Shown piece by piece: positions 23,847 through 32,819 of a stretch of DNA of 64,000 nucleotides. The notes beneath the pieces are model-generated. The model made no database searches. It was not told the origin of the DNA and worked only from the letters and a program-made list of their open reading frames with translations. The stretch's first letter is position 1; each line of letters begins with the position of its first letter. Both the position numbers and the translations under genes were made by a program. The stretch covers positions 46,394-110,393 of the forward strand of contig NZ_JAHBGI010000011.1 of assembly GCF_018500185.1 (NCBI RefSeq). The letters run 5' to 3'. The DNA is from Litoribacter ruber. Lineage in GTDB: Bacteria > Bacteroidota > Bacteroidia > Cytophagales > Cyclobacteriaceae.

Positions 23847-26252
23847 ATGAAACGAACAATTAAAAAAATCGCCATTTTAGGTTCCGGTGTCATGGGATCC
23901 AGGATAGCCAGCCATTTTGCCAATATCGGCGTGGAAGTGTTACTTTTGGATATCGTATCCAGGGAGCTTAATGAAGATGAACAAAAGAAAGGCCTTTCCT
24001 TGGAAGACAAGCAGGTCCGGAACCGTATTGTAAATGATGCCCTTCAAACGGCGTTAAAATCCAAGCCATCGCCAATTTACAACAAGGATTTTGCTAGCCG
24101 GATCACAACCGGGAATTTTGACGATGATCTCCCCAAGATCAAAGATTATGACTGGGTAATGGAAGTGGTAGTGGAAAGGCTGGATATAAAACAGTCGCTT
24201 TTCGAAAAGGTAGAGCTGCACCGCAAACCTGGTACGCTAATTACCTCGAATACCTCGGGAATTCCAATGCACATGATGTGTGAGGGAAGAAGCGAGGACT
24301 TTAAGAAAAACTTTGCAGGGACTCACTTTTTCAACCCTCCGCGTTACCTGCGCTTATTGGAAATCATTCCTGCACCAGAAACCGATCCGACCATCATTGA
24401 CTTCTTGATGGATTATGGTGATAGGTATTTGGGCAAGGAAACTGTGCTTTGTAAGGATACTCCAGCCTTTATTGCCAATAGAATTGGTGTATATGCCATT
24501 ATCAGTGGCATGCATACTGTCGAAAAAATGGGCATGGGCGTATCTGAAGTAGATAAACTCACTGGAACGGTGATAGGTCGGGCCAAATCCGCGACTTTCA
24601 GAACCATGGACGTAGTTGGTTTGGACACCACCGTGAATGTGGCCAACAACCTTTACAAAACTCTTGAGCACGATGAATCAAGGGAGAAGTTTAAACTGCC
24701 CAAAATCATGGAAGTACTCTATGAGAAAAAATGGTGGGGAGACAAGACGGGCAAGGGTTATTTCAACATGATCCGTCATAAGGATGGCTCCAAGGAGCTG
24801 AAGGAAATCGATTTTGAAACTTTTGAATACAAAGATGTAGAAAAGCCGAAGTTCAAGGCGCTGGAAGGCTCGAAGGAGATTGACGATCTGAAAAAGAGGA
24901 TCAAATTCTTGGTAAACTTTGACGATAGGGCCGGGGAGTTTTACAGAGCGACTTTTTATGATCTTTTCCGCTATTGCAGCAACAGAATTCCTGAGATCGC
25001 TGACGAATTGTACAGAATTGACCAGGCGGTGACGGCAGGGTTTGGCTGGGAGTATGGACCATTTGAAAATTGGGACATCCTTGGCGTTAAAGAAACCGTG
25101 GCCAAGATGAAGGAAGCTGGCGAGACACCTGCCGATTGGGTGGACGAAATGCTTGCTGCGGGCCACGAGTCTTTCTACAAAGTAGAAAACGGTGTGAAGA
25201 AATACTACGACATCCCGAGCAAGTCTTACAAAGCCGTACCTGGAATGGATGAATTCATCCTCTTGGATACCCTCAAATCGGCCAATAAGAAACTTTGGGG
25301 CAATGCCGGATCGACCATATATGACATGGGTGACGATGTGATTGGCCTGGAGTTCCACACAAAGATGAACTCTCTGGGTGCCGAAGTGATAGAAGGTATC
25401 AACACGGCAATTTCAATGGCCGAAAAGCAATACAAAGGTCTGGTGATCGGAAACGAAGGACCAAATTTCTCGGCAGGTGCTAACTTAGCCATGCTGTTCA
25501 TGTTTGCCGGCGACCAGGATTTTGATGAGATCAACCTGATGATTGCCCAGTTCCAAAACACCATGATGCGCGCCAGATATTCATCTGTGCCGGTAGTGGT
25601 AGCTCCGCACAACATGGGCTTGGGTGGCGGTTGCGAGCTTTCCCTTCATGCGGATGCCGTACAGGCGCATGCTGAACTTTACATGGGATTAGTCGAAGTG
25701 GGGGTAGGCTTGATTCCTGCAGGTGGCGGAACCAAGGAAATGACGCTAAGATTTTCAGAAAGCATCAAAGATGGGGATGTGGAACTCAACAGGCTTCAGG
25801 ATACCTTCATGAATATTGCCATGGCAAAAGTGTCCACCTCTGCTGAGGAAGCAAGAGGTCTCGGATTTCTTCAAACCAAAGACAGTATCACTTTGAACAG
25901 GAAAAGGCTATTGGCCGATGCCAAGCAGAAAGTTTTGGCTTTGCACCATGCAGGTTATACCCAACCGGTTCAGAAAACCAATATAAGAGTGTTGGGAAAA
26001 ACCTCCTTAGCCTTGTTTGAGGCTGGTATTACGGGCATGAGATACGGAAAATATATCTCGGAGCACGATGCAAAAATTGCCCGCAAACTGGCCTATGTGA
26101 TGAGTGGTGGGGACCTTTCGCAGCCAACTGAGGTAAGCGAACGCTATCTGTTGGATTTGGAAAGGGAAGCCTTTTTGAGCCTGACGGGTGAAAAGAAAAC
26201 TCTGGAGAGAATCCATAGCATCTTGTTCAAGGGCAAACCACTTAGAAATTAA
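23847..26252 (+). CDS. fadN: Bifunctional 3-hydroxyacyl-CoA dehydrogenase / enoyl-CoA hydratase
   Basis: 801-residue cytoplasmic beta-oxidation enzyme. The NAD-binding dehydrogenase half comes first (GSGVMGSRIASHFA at residues 12-25; THFFNPPRYLRLLEI; a second dehydrogenase C-terminal domain near 350-450), and an enoyl-CoA hydratase domain follows from about residue 480 (NEGPNFSAGANLAM, MGLGGGCELSLHADAVQAHAEL in pieces). This order, dehydrogenase then hydratase, is that of Bacillus FadN and opposite to E. coli FadB. Size also fits FadN. It hydrates enoyl-CoA and oxidises 3-hydroxyacyl-CoA. It is followed by fadA and fadE in the Bacillus fadNAE order. Confidence 0.92.
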   Translation: MKRTIKKIAILGSGVMGSRIASHFANIGVEVLLLDIVSRELNEDEQKKGLSLEDKQVRNRIVNDALQTALKSKPSPIYNKDFASRITTGNFDDDLPKIKDYDWVMEVVVERLDIKQSLFEKVELHRKPGTLITSNTSGIPMHMMCEGRSEDFKKNFAGTHFFNPPRYLRLLEIIPAPETDPTIIDFLMDYGDRYLGKETVLCKDTPAFIANRIGVYAIISGMHTVEKMGMGVSEVDKLTGTVIGRAKSATFRTMDVVGLDTTVNVANNLYKTLEHDESREKFKLPKIMEVLYEKKWWGDKTGKGYFNMIRHKDGSKELKEIDFETFEYKDVEKPKFKALEGSKEIDDLKKRIKFLVNFDDRAGEFYRATFYDLFRYCSNRIPEIADELYRIDQAVTAGFGWEYGPFENWDILGVKETVAKMKEAGETPADWVDEMLAAGHESFYKVENGVKKYYDIPSKSYKAVPGMDEFILLDTLKSANKKLWGNAGSTIYDMGDDVIGLEFHTKMNSLGAEVIEGINTAISMAEKQYKGLVIGNEGPNFSAGANLAMLFMFAGDQDFDEINLMIAQFQNTMMRARYSSVPVVVAPHNMGLGGGCELSLHADAVQAHAELYMGLVEVGVGLIPAGGGTKEMTLRFSESIKDGDVELNRLQDTFMNIAMAKVSTSAEEARGLGFLQTKDSITLNRKRLLADAKQKVLALHHAGYTQPVQKTNIRVLGKTSLALFEAGITGMRYGKYISEHDAKIARKLAYVMSGGDLSQPTEVSERYLLDLEREAFLSLTGEKKTLERIHSILFKGKPLRN

Positions 26253-26321
26253 TTGAAAAGCTATCAAGACTAGAAAATTGATACGATTTAATTAAAAAAC
26301 AATCACTTATAATCAGAAATA

Positions 26322-27497
26322 ATGGAAGCATATATTGTAAATGGATATAGATCGGCCGTAGGAAAGGCCAAAAAAGGAGGTTTTAGGTTTTATAGACCTG
26401 ATGACCTCGCAGCGGATGTAATCACACATTTAGTCAGTGAGATTCCGGGATTGGACCCAAAAAGGGTAGATGACCTTATCGTAGGAAACGCCATTCCTGA
26501 GGCTGAGCAGGGCATGCAGATGGGAAGAATGATCTCCCTATTGGCTCTGCCTCAGGAGGTACCAGGATTTATTATCAACCGTTATTGCGGGTCAGGATTA
26601 GAAGCTATAGCCTTGGCCACTGCCAAAATCAAATCCGGAATGGCGGATTGTATCATTGCTGGCGGGACAGAATCCATGTCCCTGTTGCCAATGATGGGAT
26701 ACAAGACTGCTTTGAACTGGAAAATTGCTTCCCAGAACCCGGATTATTACCTAAGCATGGGTTTGACAGCTGAGGAACTTGCCAAGGATTATGACATCAC
26801 GCGTGAGGATTCGGATCAGTTTTCGGTCAAATCCCACGAAAAGGCCCTAGCCGCTATTGAGAGCGGTAAATTCAAAGATGAAATCGTGCCTGTGGAAGTT
26901 GAGGAAACTTACGTGGATGAAAAAGGCAAACGTAAAACTCGCAAATTTACCGTAGATACTGATGAGGGACCTAGGAAGGGTACGAGCATGGACGTACTGA
27001 GCAATCTGAAGCCCGCTTTCAAACAAGGGGGCCAAGTGACGGCAGGGAACAGCTCCCAGACTTCAGACGGGGCTGCCTTTGTAATGGTGATGTCGGAGAG
27101 AATGGTGAAAGAACTGAATTTAGAGCCAGTGGCCAGACTTGTTTCTTATAGCGTGGCCGGTGTTGAGCCTAGAATCATGGGTATAGGTCCTAAGGAGGCT
27201 GTTCCAAAAGCTTTGAAGCAAGCTGGTATCACCATGAATGATATCAACTTGGTAGAGCTAAATGAGGCTTTTGCCGCTCAGGCATTGGCAGTGATCAAAT
27301 CGCTGGACATGAATCCGGATATCGTAAATGTGAATGGTGGCGCTGTGGCCTTGGGCCACCCACTGGGATGCACAGGAGCGAAACTTTCTGTGCAGATCAT
27401 TAACGAGCTCCGCCGCCGAAATGGCAAATACGGCTTGGTAACTGCCTGTGTGGGCGGTGGACAAGGTGTTGCCGGTGTTATTGAATTGTTGAAATAA
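26322..27497 (+). CDS. fadA: Acetyl-CoA acyltransferase (3-ketoacyl-CoA thiolase)
   Basis: 391-residue thiolase that cleaves 3-ketoacyl-CoA with CoA to acetyl-CoA and a shortened acyl-CoA. The nucleophilic Cys89 is in NRYCGSGLEAI; the catalytic His is in GGAVALGHPLGCTGA near residue 345 and the second Cys is in TACVGGGQG near residue 375. Length is standard. It starts 69 bp after fadN and ends 18 bp before fadE, completing the last step of each beta-oxidation cycle. An acetoacetyl-CoA thiolase role is the alternative, but the operon favours degradation. Confidence 0.94.
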   Translation: MEAYIVNGYRSAVGKAKKGGFRFYRPDDLAADVITHLVSEIPGLDPKRVDDLIVGNAIPEAEQGMQMGRMISLLALPQEVPGFIINRYCGSGLEAIALATAKIKSGMADCIIAGGTESMSLLPMMGYKTALNWKIASQNPDYYLSMGLTAEELAKDYDITREDSDQFSVKSHEKALAAIESGKFKDEIVPVEVEETYVDEKGKRKTRKFTVDTDEGPRKGTSMDVLSNLKPAFKQGGQVTAGNSSQTSDGAAFVMVMSERMVKELNLEPVARLVSYSVAGVEPRIMGIGPKEAVPKALKQAGITMNDINLVELNEAFAAQALAVIKSLDMNPDIVNVNGGAVALGHPLGCTGAKLSVQIINELRRRNGKYGLVTACVGGGQGVAGVIELLK

Positions 27498-27515
27498 AAA
27501 TTGAACTATATTATC

Positions 27516-29312
27516 ATGGAAACCATAAAAAAATCTATTAATGGAGGAGAGTTCTTGGTTAAGGACACACCTGCACAGGACATTTTTATACCAGAGGAAT
27601 TTACCGAAGAGCAAAGGATGATGGCTCAGGCCTGTCAGGATTTTATCGAAACGGAGATTACTCCAAAGGCCGAAGAAATCGACAGCATGAAGGATCCTGA
27701 GCTTGTTCCTAGTATTTTTAGAAAAGCCGGAGAACTTGGACTTTTGGGTATTTCGGTACCTGAGGAGTTTGGAGGTATGGGAATGAGTTTTAACACCTCC
27801 ATGTTGATTGCTGATATCATAGGTGCGGCGGGATCGTTTTCCACCACTTATGGAGCACATACCGGTATCGGTACCTTGCCGATACTGTACTACGGTACGG
27901 AGGAGCAAAAGCAGAAGTATCTGCCAAAATTGGCAAGTGGGGAATGGGCTGCGTGCTATTGCTTGACAGAACCAGATGCTGGATCAGATGCCAACAGCGG
28001 TAAAACCAAAGCGGACCTGACCGGAGACGGAAAGCATTACTTGCTGAACGGACAAAAGATGTGGATTTCCAATGCAGGATTTGCGGATATATTCATTGTG
28101 TTTGCCAAGATTGAGGACGATAAAAACCTGACCGCATTTATTGTGGAAAAGGATTTTGGAGGCATCACTATGAATGAGGAAGAGAAAAAGATGGGTATCA
28201 AGGGATCTTCCACCCGTCAGGTTTTCTTCAATGATTGCAAAGTACCGGTTGAGAATATGCTTTCCGAAAGAGGTAATGGCTTTAAGATCGCCGTGAACAT
28301 TCTTAACATCGGTAGGGTAAAACTTGGAGCAGGTGTGTTAGGCGGTTGTAGAACTGTTATTTCCCAATCCATTAAATATTCCACTGAGCGTAAGCAATTT
28401 GGTACCTCTATCAATACGTTTGGAGCCATAAAGCATAAATTGGCAGAAATGGCGGTGAGAACATACGCCAGTGAATCGCTTTCTTACAGAGTTGGACAGG
28501 ATATAGAGGATAGAATTAGCTCTTTGATCTCAGAAGGCATGGAAGATAGCCAGGCTAAGCTGAAAGGTGTGGAGCAATTTGCAATCGAATGCGCCATCTC
28601 GAAGGTTCATGGATCTGAGGTGTTGGATTATGTGGTGGACCAAGGTGTACAGGTGTACGGTGGCATGGGCTATTCGGCGGATGCTCCCATGGAAAGAGCC
28701 TACCGTGATGCTAGAATCTCAAGAATCTATGAAGGTACCAATGAGATCAACCGTATGCTAATGGTGGGTATGGTTCTTAAAAGGGCCATGAAAGGCGAGG
28801 TTAATATTTACGAGCCGGCAATGGCTGTAAGTAAAGAGTTGACCTCTGTACCATCATTTGACAGAGTGGATACTTCCGAGCTTTTTGCGGCAGAGAAAGA
28901 AGTATTGAAAAAACTGAAAAAAGTTTTTCTTATGGTTGGCGGAAAAGCTGCCATGGTGCTTCAGGATAAGATCGAGACGGAACAGGAGATCATGATGAAT
29001 CTTGCGGATGTGATGATTGAAATTTACGCTGTAGAATCCACCATTTTGAGAACCGAGAAATTGGTAAGCCAAAAAGGTGAGGAAAACTGCAAACATCAAA
29101 TCGCCATGACAAAGGTATATATGTCGCAGGCAGCCGATAAAATTAACGCAGCAGCCAAGGAGGCAATCGGTTCCTTTACTTCAGGTGATGAACAGAAAGT
29201 AATGCTCATGGGACTGAAGCGATTTACCAAGATGGATCTGGTGGATACCAAAACCCTGCGGAGGGAAATTGCTGATTATATGATTGAAAAAGGGAAATAT
29301 CCTTTCTCTTAA
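27516..29312 (+). CDS. fadE: Acyl-CoA dehydrogenase
   Basis: 598 residues from the ATG at 27516; a TTG 15 bp upstream is less likely. FAD-dependent enzyme for the first beta-oxidation step, making trans-2-enoyl-CoA. Seen in order: the N-terminal helical region, CYCLTEPDAGSDANS (flavin and substrate contacts), GQKMWISNAGFADIFIVFAK, the middle segment RKQFGTSI, and GGMGYSADAPMERAYRDARI followed by IYEGTNEINRMLM, which carries the catalytic Glu. An extra C-terminal helical domain of about 200 residues makes it larger than short-chain enzymes and similar to Bacillus FadE. The operon ends here with a strong terminator. Confidence 0.94.
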   Translation: METIKKSINGGEFLVKDTPAQDIFIPEEFTEEQRMMAQACQDFIETEITPKAEEIDSMKDPELVPSIFRKAGELGLLGISVPEEFGGMGMSFNTSMLIADIIGAAGSFSTTYGAHTGIGTLPILYYGTEEQKQKYLPKLASGEWAACYCLTEPDAGSDANSGKTKADLTGDGKHYLLNGQKMWISNAGFADIFIVFAKIEDDKNLTAFIVEKDFGGITMNEEEKKMGIKGSSTRQVFFNDCKVPVENMLSERGNGFKIAVNILNIGRVKLGAGVLGGCRTVISQSIKYSTERKQFGTSINTFGAIKHKLAEMAVRTYASESLSYRVGQDIEDRISSLISEGMEDSQAKLKGVEQFAIECAISKVHGSEVLDYVVDQGVQVYGGMGYSADAPMERAYRDARISRIYEGTNEINRMLMVGMVLKRAMKGEVNIYEPAMAVSKELTSVPSFDRVDTSELFAAEKEVLKKLKKVFLMVGGKAAMVLQDKIETEQEIMMNLADVMIEIYAVESTILRTEKLVSQKGEENCKHQIAMTKVYMSQAADKINAAAKEAIGSFTSGDEQKVMLMGLKRFTKMDLVDTKTLRREIADYMIEKGKYPFS

Positions 29313-29318
29313 AAGTAA

Positions 29319-29352
29319 ATAAAAGCCCTCAAAATGAGGGCTTTTATTTTTT
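29319..29352 (+). terminator. Terminator of the fad operon
   Basis: ATAAAAGCCCTC (29319-29330), loop AAAAT and GAGGGCTTTTAT (29336-29347) form a perfect 12-bp stem followed by six T, 6 bp after the fadE stop codon. Confidence 0.93.
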
Positions 29353-29493
29353 ACCTCATTAAATACCCAATAAGTATCGATAAAAGATTCCTTCTAGGTG
29401 ATACTTACTCTACATTTACAAATAAGTGCCGTTTATTTCTTTTTTATGAATCTTATTATATAACTTTAAGGTTCAATATAAATTCCCAGATAT

Positions 29494-31863
29494 ATGATAA
29501 ATCTAAATAATTGTGATAAAGAGCCAATTCACCTTCTTGGCAAGTTACAGCGTAACGGGCATCTGATAGCAGTGGAGGTGGATTCTCTTAAAGTCGCATT
29601 TGTGAGTGAGGGCTTAGATGAGTCTCTCAACATGTCTGTGGAGGAAATTTTTAAAATGGATATTGGTAACACCTTTGGGCCGTGGTTTCTCGATGAAGTG
29701 AAGAAGTACGCAACCACGTCCAAGAATTATCAAATTGTAAAAGACCTGATTATAAAAGGGAACTCTTTCTTTAAAGCAATTCTATCCAAATCCAACGGAT
29801 ACCTCTTGATTGAACTGGAAGATGTCACCAATCTTCAAAAATACAATGCCTATGCTAATGAAGGCCTGAGTTTCATTGACGAAGCCAGTCAGGTCTTTGA
29901 AAATATCAATGATGAAACCAAATTGGCGATCAATGCCGCCTCTCTTTTGAGAACCTATACCGGTTATGATAGAGTGATGGTTTACAAATTCAATGATAAT
30001 GGTGACGGAAAGGTCATTGCCGAGGATAAAAAATTTGGCCTTGAACCTTTTTTGGGGCTTCATTATCCCGCTAGTGACATTCCAAAGCAGGCAAGATTGC
30101 TCTATTTGAAAAACAAAGTGCGTGCGATCTATGATGTGGAGGATGAAGGAAAGGACATTTTTAGCCTAGATGGGTCCCATGCAGAAGAAAGGCTGGATCT
30201 TAGTTATTCGGTGTTCCGTAGTGTGAGTCCAATTCACCTTCAATATTTGAACAACATGGGAGTAAAGTCCACCCATGGGGTTTCACTTATTATCAATAAA
30301 AAGCTGTGGGGTATGCTACTTTGCCACGACCATACCAAATCAAAATTTTTATCGATTGAGCAGCGCTTGACTACCCAATTCTTTGGGGACTTGATGTCCA
30401 ACAGGATAGCCTTAATTAATTCCAACAAAAAGAATGAGGAGTTCGAAAAGCTAAATACCATCGTAAATTCACTGAAGTTTACCACCCATGATGATCTTGG
30501 GGTGGCTATCCAAACGCATTGGCAGGAAATAGGCGATTTGATCAAATGTGACGGTTATTTTCTCCAGTCACCGCTTGGCACCTATCAGTCAGGTGAGCAA
30601 ATCAGTGAAAAGCAGATTGAAGTGCTGGACTCAGCCATGGAATATAACCAAGATCTGGTGTACACCAGTAATTCCCTTTCAAACGAGGGTATGAACAATA
30701 CAGAGGGTTTGTTTCCTTATTCTGGATTTTTGAGGCTCACAATTAGCGAGGAGAATAAAGAATTTGTATACCTTTTTCGAAAGGAGAAGAAAAAGAAAAT
30801 AAATTGGGCGGGCAACCCCAATAAGCCAGTACTGGTAGAGGAAAATGGGCAAGAAGGCCTTACCCCCCGCAAATCGTTTTCCAAATGGGAACAGCTGGTA
30901 GAAGGGCAATCCGAAGACTGGAGTGCGCAGGATGTAGAATATGCCAATATCCTTAGGGATGCCTTTATCACTTTTGAGATAGAACACCTCAAGCAGGTTT
31001 ATTCCACTGGCACTGAAGTGGAAGAAGCCACAGAGCACTACAGAAACCTTCTATTTGAGCGGAATAAGGAGCTGAACAGGCTCAATTCATTGCTTAAAAA
31101 GGAACTGGAGGAGAAAACGAAATCACAGAACAACCTTCGAATTGCCAAGGAAGCCGCTGAGCAAATGAACAAAATGCAGACGGAATTTCCATCCACCTTG
31201 AGCCACGAAATGCGGACACCTCTAAATGGAATCATGGGGCTATCGCTGATGATTCAGGAGAAATCTGTTTCCCCGGAACTGAAGGAATTTGCCAGCATGC
31301 AAATTGAGACGACCAAAAGGATGACCAAAACCTTGAATAGGGTTTTGGAACTGGCAAAAATTCAAAGCGATGGAACTAAACCTATCCTGGATGCATTTGA
31401 TTTAAATAATTTTCTCAACGAGACTGTGAAGCCCCTAAAAGAGACGGCATCAAAAAAGAGGCAAAAGCTCCTTTTGATCAACCATGAGGAGGAAATGCAC
31501 ATAATATCCGATCAGATCTTGCTGGAACAAATTATTTCTAATTTGATAACCAATGCGATAAAGTTTACACCCGAGAAGGGAGTGATACAATTAAATATCA
31601 AATTGGTTAGTAAAAATTTGAAAGAAATTTTAGAAATTGCGGTTGAAGATAACGGTATAGGAATTTGGGAAGAAAATTTAGAAAGAATCTTCGAACCATT
31701 CTTTAAAGAGGGAGAAATTACCAAACATTCGGATAACAGTTCTGGTTTAGGTTTGTTCTTGGTAAAGAAATACTCCGAATATCTCAACGGAAAAATCCGC
31801 GTGGAAAGCGAAAAAGGGGTAGGGAGCATGTTTCTTGTTCAGATACCAGTCGTCAAAGCTTAA
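29494..31863 (+). CDS. bphP: Bacteriophytochrome histidine kinase
   Basis: 789-residue light sensor. Domains in order: PAS (about 1-110), GAF (about 125-310), PHY (about 325-510), coiled linker, HisKA and HATPase_c (about 560-789). The biliverdin-binding Cys is Cys7 in NCDKEPIHLLG, the GAF motif PASDIP is present, and the PHY tongue is seen as WAGNP...LTPRKSFSKW. The phospho-acceptor is about His571 in LSHEMRTPLNG, with N-box NLITNAIKF and G-boxes VEDNGIGIW and SSGLGLFLV. It should detect red/far-red light and phosphorylate the downstream regulator. Two genes follow in one operon: a response regulator and the heme oxygenase that makes biliverdin. Confidence 0.96.
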   Translation: MINLNNCDKEPIHLLGKLQRNGHLIAVEVDSLKVAFVSEGLDESLNMSVEEIFKMDIGNTFGPWFLDEVKKYATTSKNYQIVKDLIIKGNSFFKAILSKSNGYLLIELEDVTNLQKYNAYANEGLSFIDEASQVFENINDETKLAINAASLLRTYTGYDRVMVYKFNDNGDGKVIAEDKKFGLEPFLGLHYPASDIPKQARLLYLKNKVRAIYDVEDEGKDIFSLDGSHAEERLDLSYSVFRSVSPIHLQYLNNMGVKSTHGVSLIINKKLWGMLLCHDHTKSKFLSIEQRLTTQFFGDLMSNRIALINSNKKNEEFEKLNTIVNSLKFTTHDDLGVAIQTHWQEIGDLIKCDGYFLQSPLGTYQSGEQISEKQIEVLDSAMEYNQDLVYTSNSLSNEGMNNTEGLFPYSGFLRLTISEENKEFVYLFRKEKKKKINWAGNPNKPVLVEENGQEGLTPRKSFSKWEQLVEGQSEDWSAQDVEYANILRDAFITFEIEHLKQVYSTGTEVEEATEHYRNLLFERNKELNRLNSLLKKELEEKTKSQNNLRIAKEAAEQMNKMQTEFPSTLSHEMRTPLNGIMGLSLMIQEKSVSPELKEFASMQIETTKRMTKTLNRVLELAKIQSDGTKPILDAFDLNNFLNETVKPLKETASKKRQKLLLINHEEEMHIISDQILLEQIISNLITNAIKFTPEKGVIQLNIKLVSKNLKEILEIAVEDNGIGIWEENLERIFEPFFKEGEITKHSDNSSGLGLFLVKKYSEYLNGKIRVESEKGVGSMFLVQIPVVKA

Positions 31864-31885
31864 AAAAGGTTTTAATCAAGAGTAT

Positions 31886-32251
31886 ATGAAAATTCTGTAT
31901 ATCGAGGATAATAATATTAACAGGATGATATTCGAGACGCTTCTGTCTCCGAGAGCTGACATTGCTTGTGCAGAAAATGGTCCCGCCGGCCTAGAGATGG
32001 CTGCCAAAGACTGCTATGAAATGATTGTCATCGATTTGAACCTTAATGATCCCAAAATGGACGGGTTTGATGTATTGAAATCCTTGAGGGAAAATGGCTA
32101 TTGCCAAAAATGCAGCTCCTCAAAACTATTTGCCTTGACTTCTTATGCCGGCGATGAATGGGAAAAGAAGTGTATAGAGGCAGGTTTCGATGGCTATTTC
32201 AACAAGCCCTTGGATCCCAACATCATTCTTGAAAATTATAATGGTAACTGA
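31886..32251 (+). CDS. Single-domain response regulator of the phytochrome cassette
   Basis: 121 residues from the ATG at 31886 (MKILYIEDNN), chosen because it gives the canonical receiver N-terminus; a longer in-frame start would overlap bphP. The acidic pocket is Glu7-Asp8, the phospho-acceptor is Asp50 in MIVIDLNLND, the switch Thr/Ser is in FALTSYAG, and the conserved Lys is in FNKPLD. There is no output domain, so it probably relays phosphate or acts by protein binding, as CheY-type partners of phytochromes do. It starts 22 bp after bphP and overlaps the heme oxygenase gene by 11 bp. Confidence 0.92.
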   Translation: MKILYIEDNNINRMIFETLLSPRADIACAENGPAGLEMAAKDCYEMIVIDLNLNDPKMDGFDVLKSLRENGYCQKCSSSKLFALTSYAGDEWEKKCIEAGFDGYFNKPLDPNIILENYNGN

Positions 32252-32819
32252 AACCCTTAAGGAATCCACCAAAAAACACCATTCTCTCACCGAAAAAGCG
32301 CTAAACTCCAAACAGATTTTCCAGGAATCGTTTGATTTAGAAGCCTACATCCACATTTTAAAAAATCTTTATCTTGCCCATGAGCTCATTGAAAAAAAGC
32401 TCATGGAGCAGGAAAACCCCGAATTTGCAGACTTAATGCAAAGGCATTACCTGATGCGCAAAGGTTTGCTTGAAAAGGATCTGCAAAACCTTTCTGCTGA
32501 TATTCCCTCAAATTCCAATGTCGTGTTTGATTTGGAAAACACCAATCAGGCCTTGGGTGCACTCTATGTGCTCAAAGGATCAACATTGGGCGGAAAATTC
32601 ATTTACAAACATCTACATAAAGTATCCCAAAACTGGGAAAAAACCTCCTTGGAGTTTTATGGATTTGAGCATGAGGAGGTGATGGAAAACTGGAAGCTTT
32701 TTACACAAGAGCTCAACGCCCTGCCTATTTCACCCGATAAGGAAAAACAAATGGTAATAGGCGCCGAAAAAGCTTTTACTACTTTTATTGAAGTAAGTGA
32801 AGAATTTTCCAAAGCTTAA
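32241..32819 (+). CDS. bphO: Biliverdin-producing heme oxygenase
   Basis: 192 residues from the ATG at 32241 (MVTETLKEST), which overlaps the response-regulator stop. All-helical heme oxygenase that opens heme to biliverdin IXalpha, CO and iron using O2 and a reductant. The proximal-His region is TKKHHSLTEK (His13/His14) and the distal-helix motif is LYVLKGSTLGGKFI. Its place directly behind a bacteriophytochrome and regulator gene, the classic bphP-bphO pairing, makes chromophore supply its obvious job. Its end overlaps the stop of the convergent decarboxylase gene by 4 bp. Confidence 0.93.
   Translation: MVTETLKESTKKHHSLTEKALNSKQIFQESFDLEAYIHILKNLYLAHELIEKKLMEQENPEFADLMQRHYLMRKGLLEKDLQNLSADIPSNSNVVFDLENTNQALGALYVLKGSTLGGKFIYKHLHKVSQNWEKTSLEFYGFEHEEVMENWKLFTQELNALPISPDKEKQMVIGAEKAFTTFIEVSEEFSKA

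Noticed and set aside
24354..25615. Several minus-strand open frames of 78-226 codons across fadN
   Set aside because: All lie opposite a confidently identified enzyme gene and show no motifs, signals or coding features of their own.
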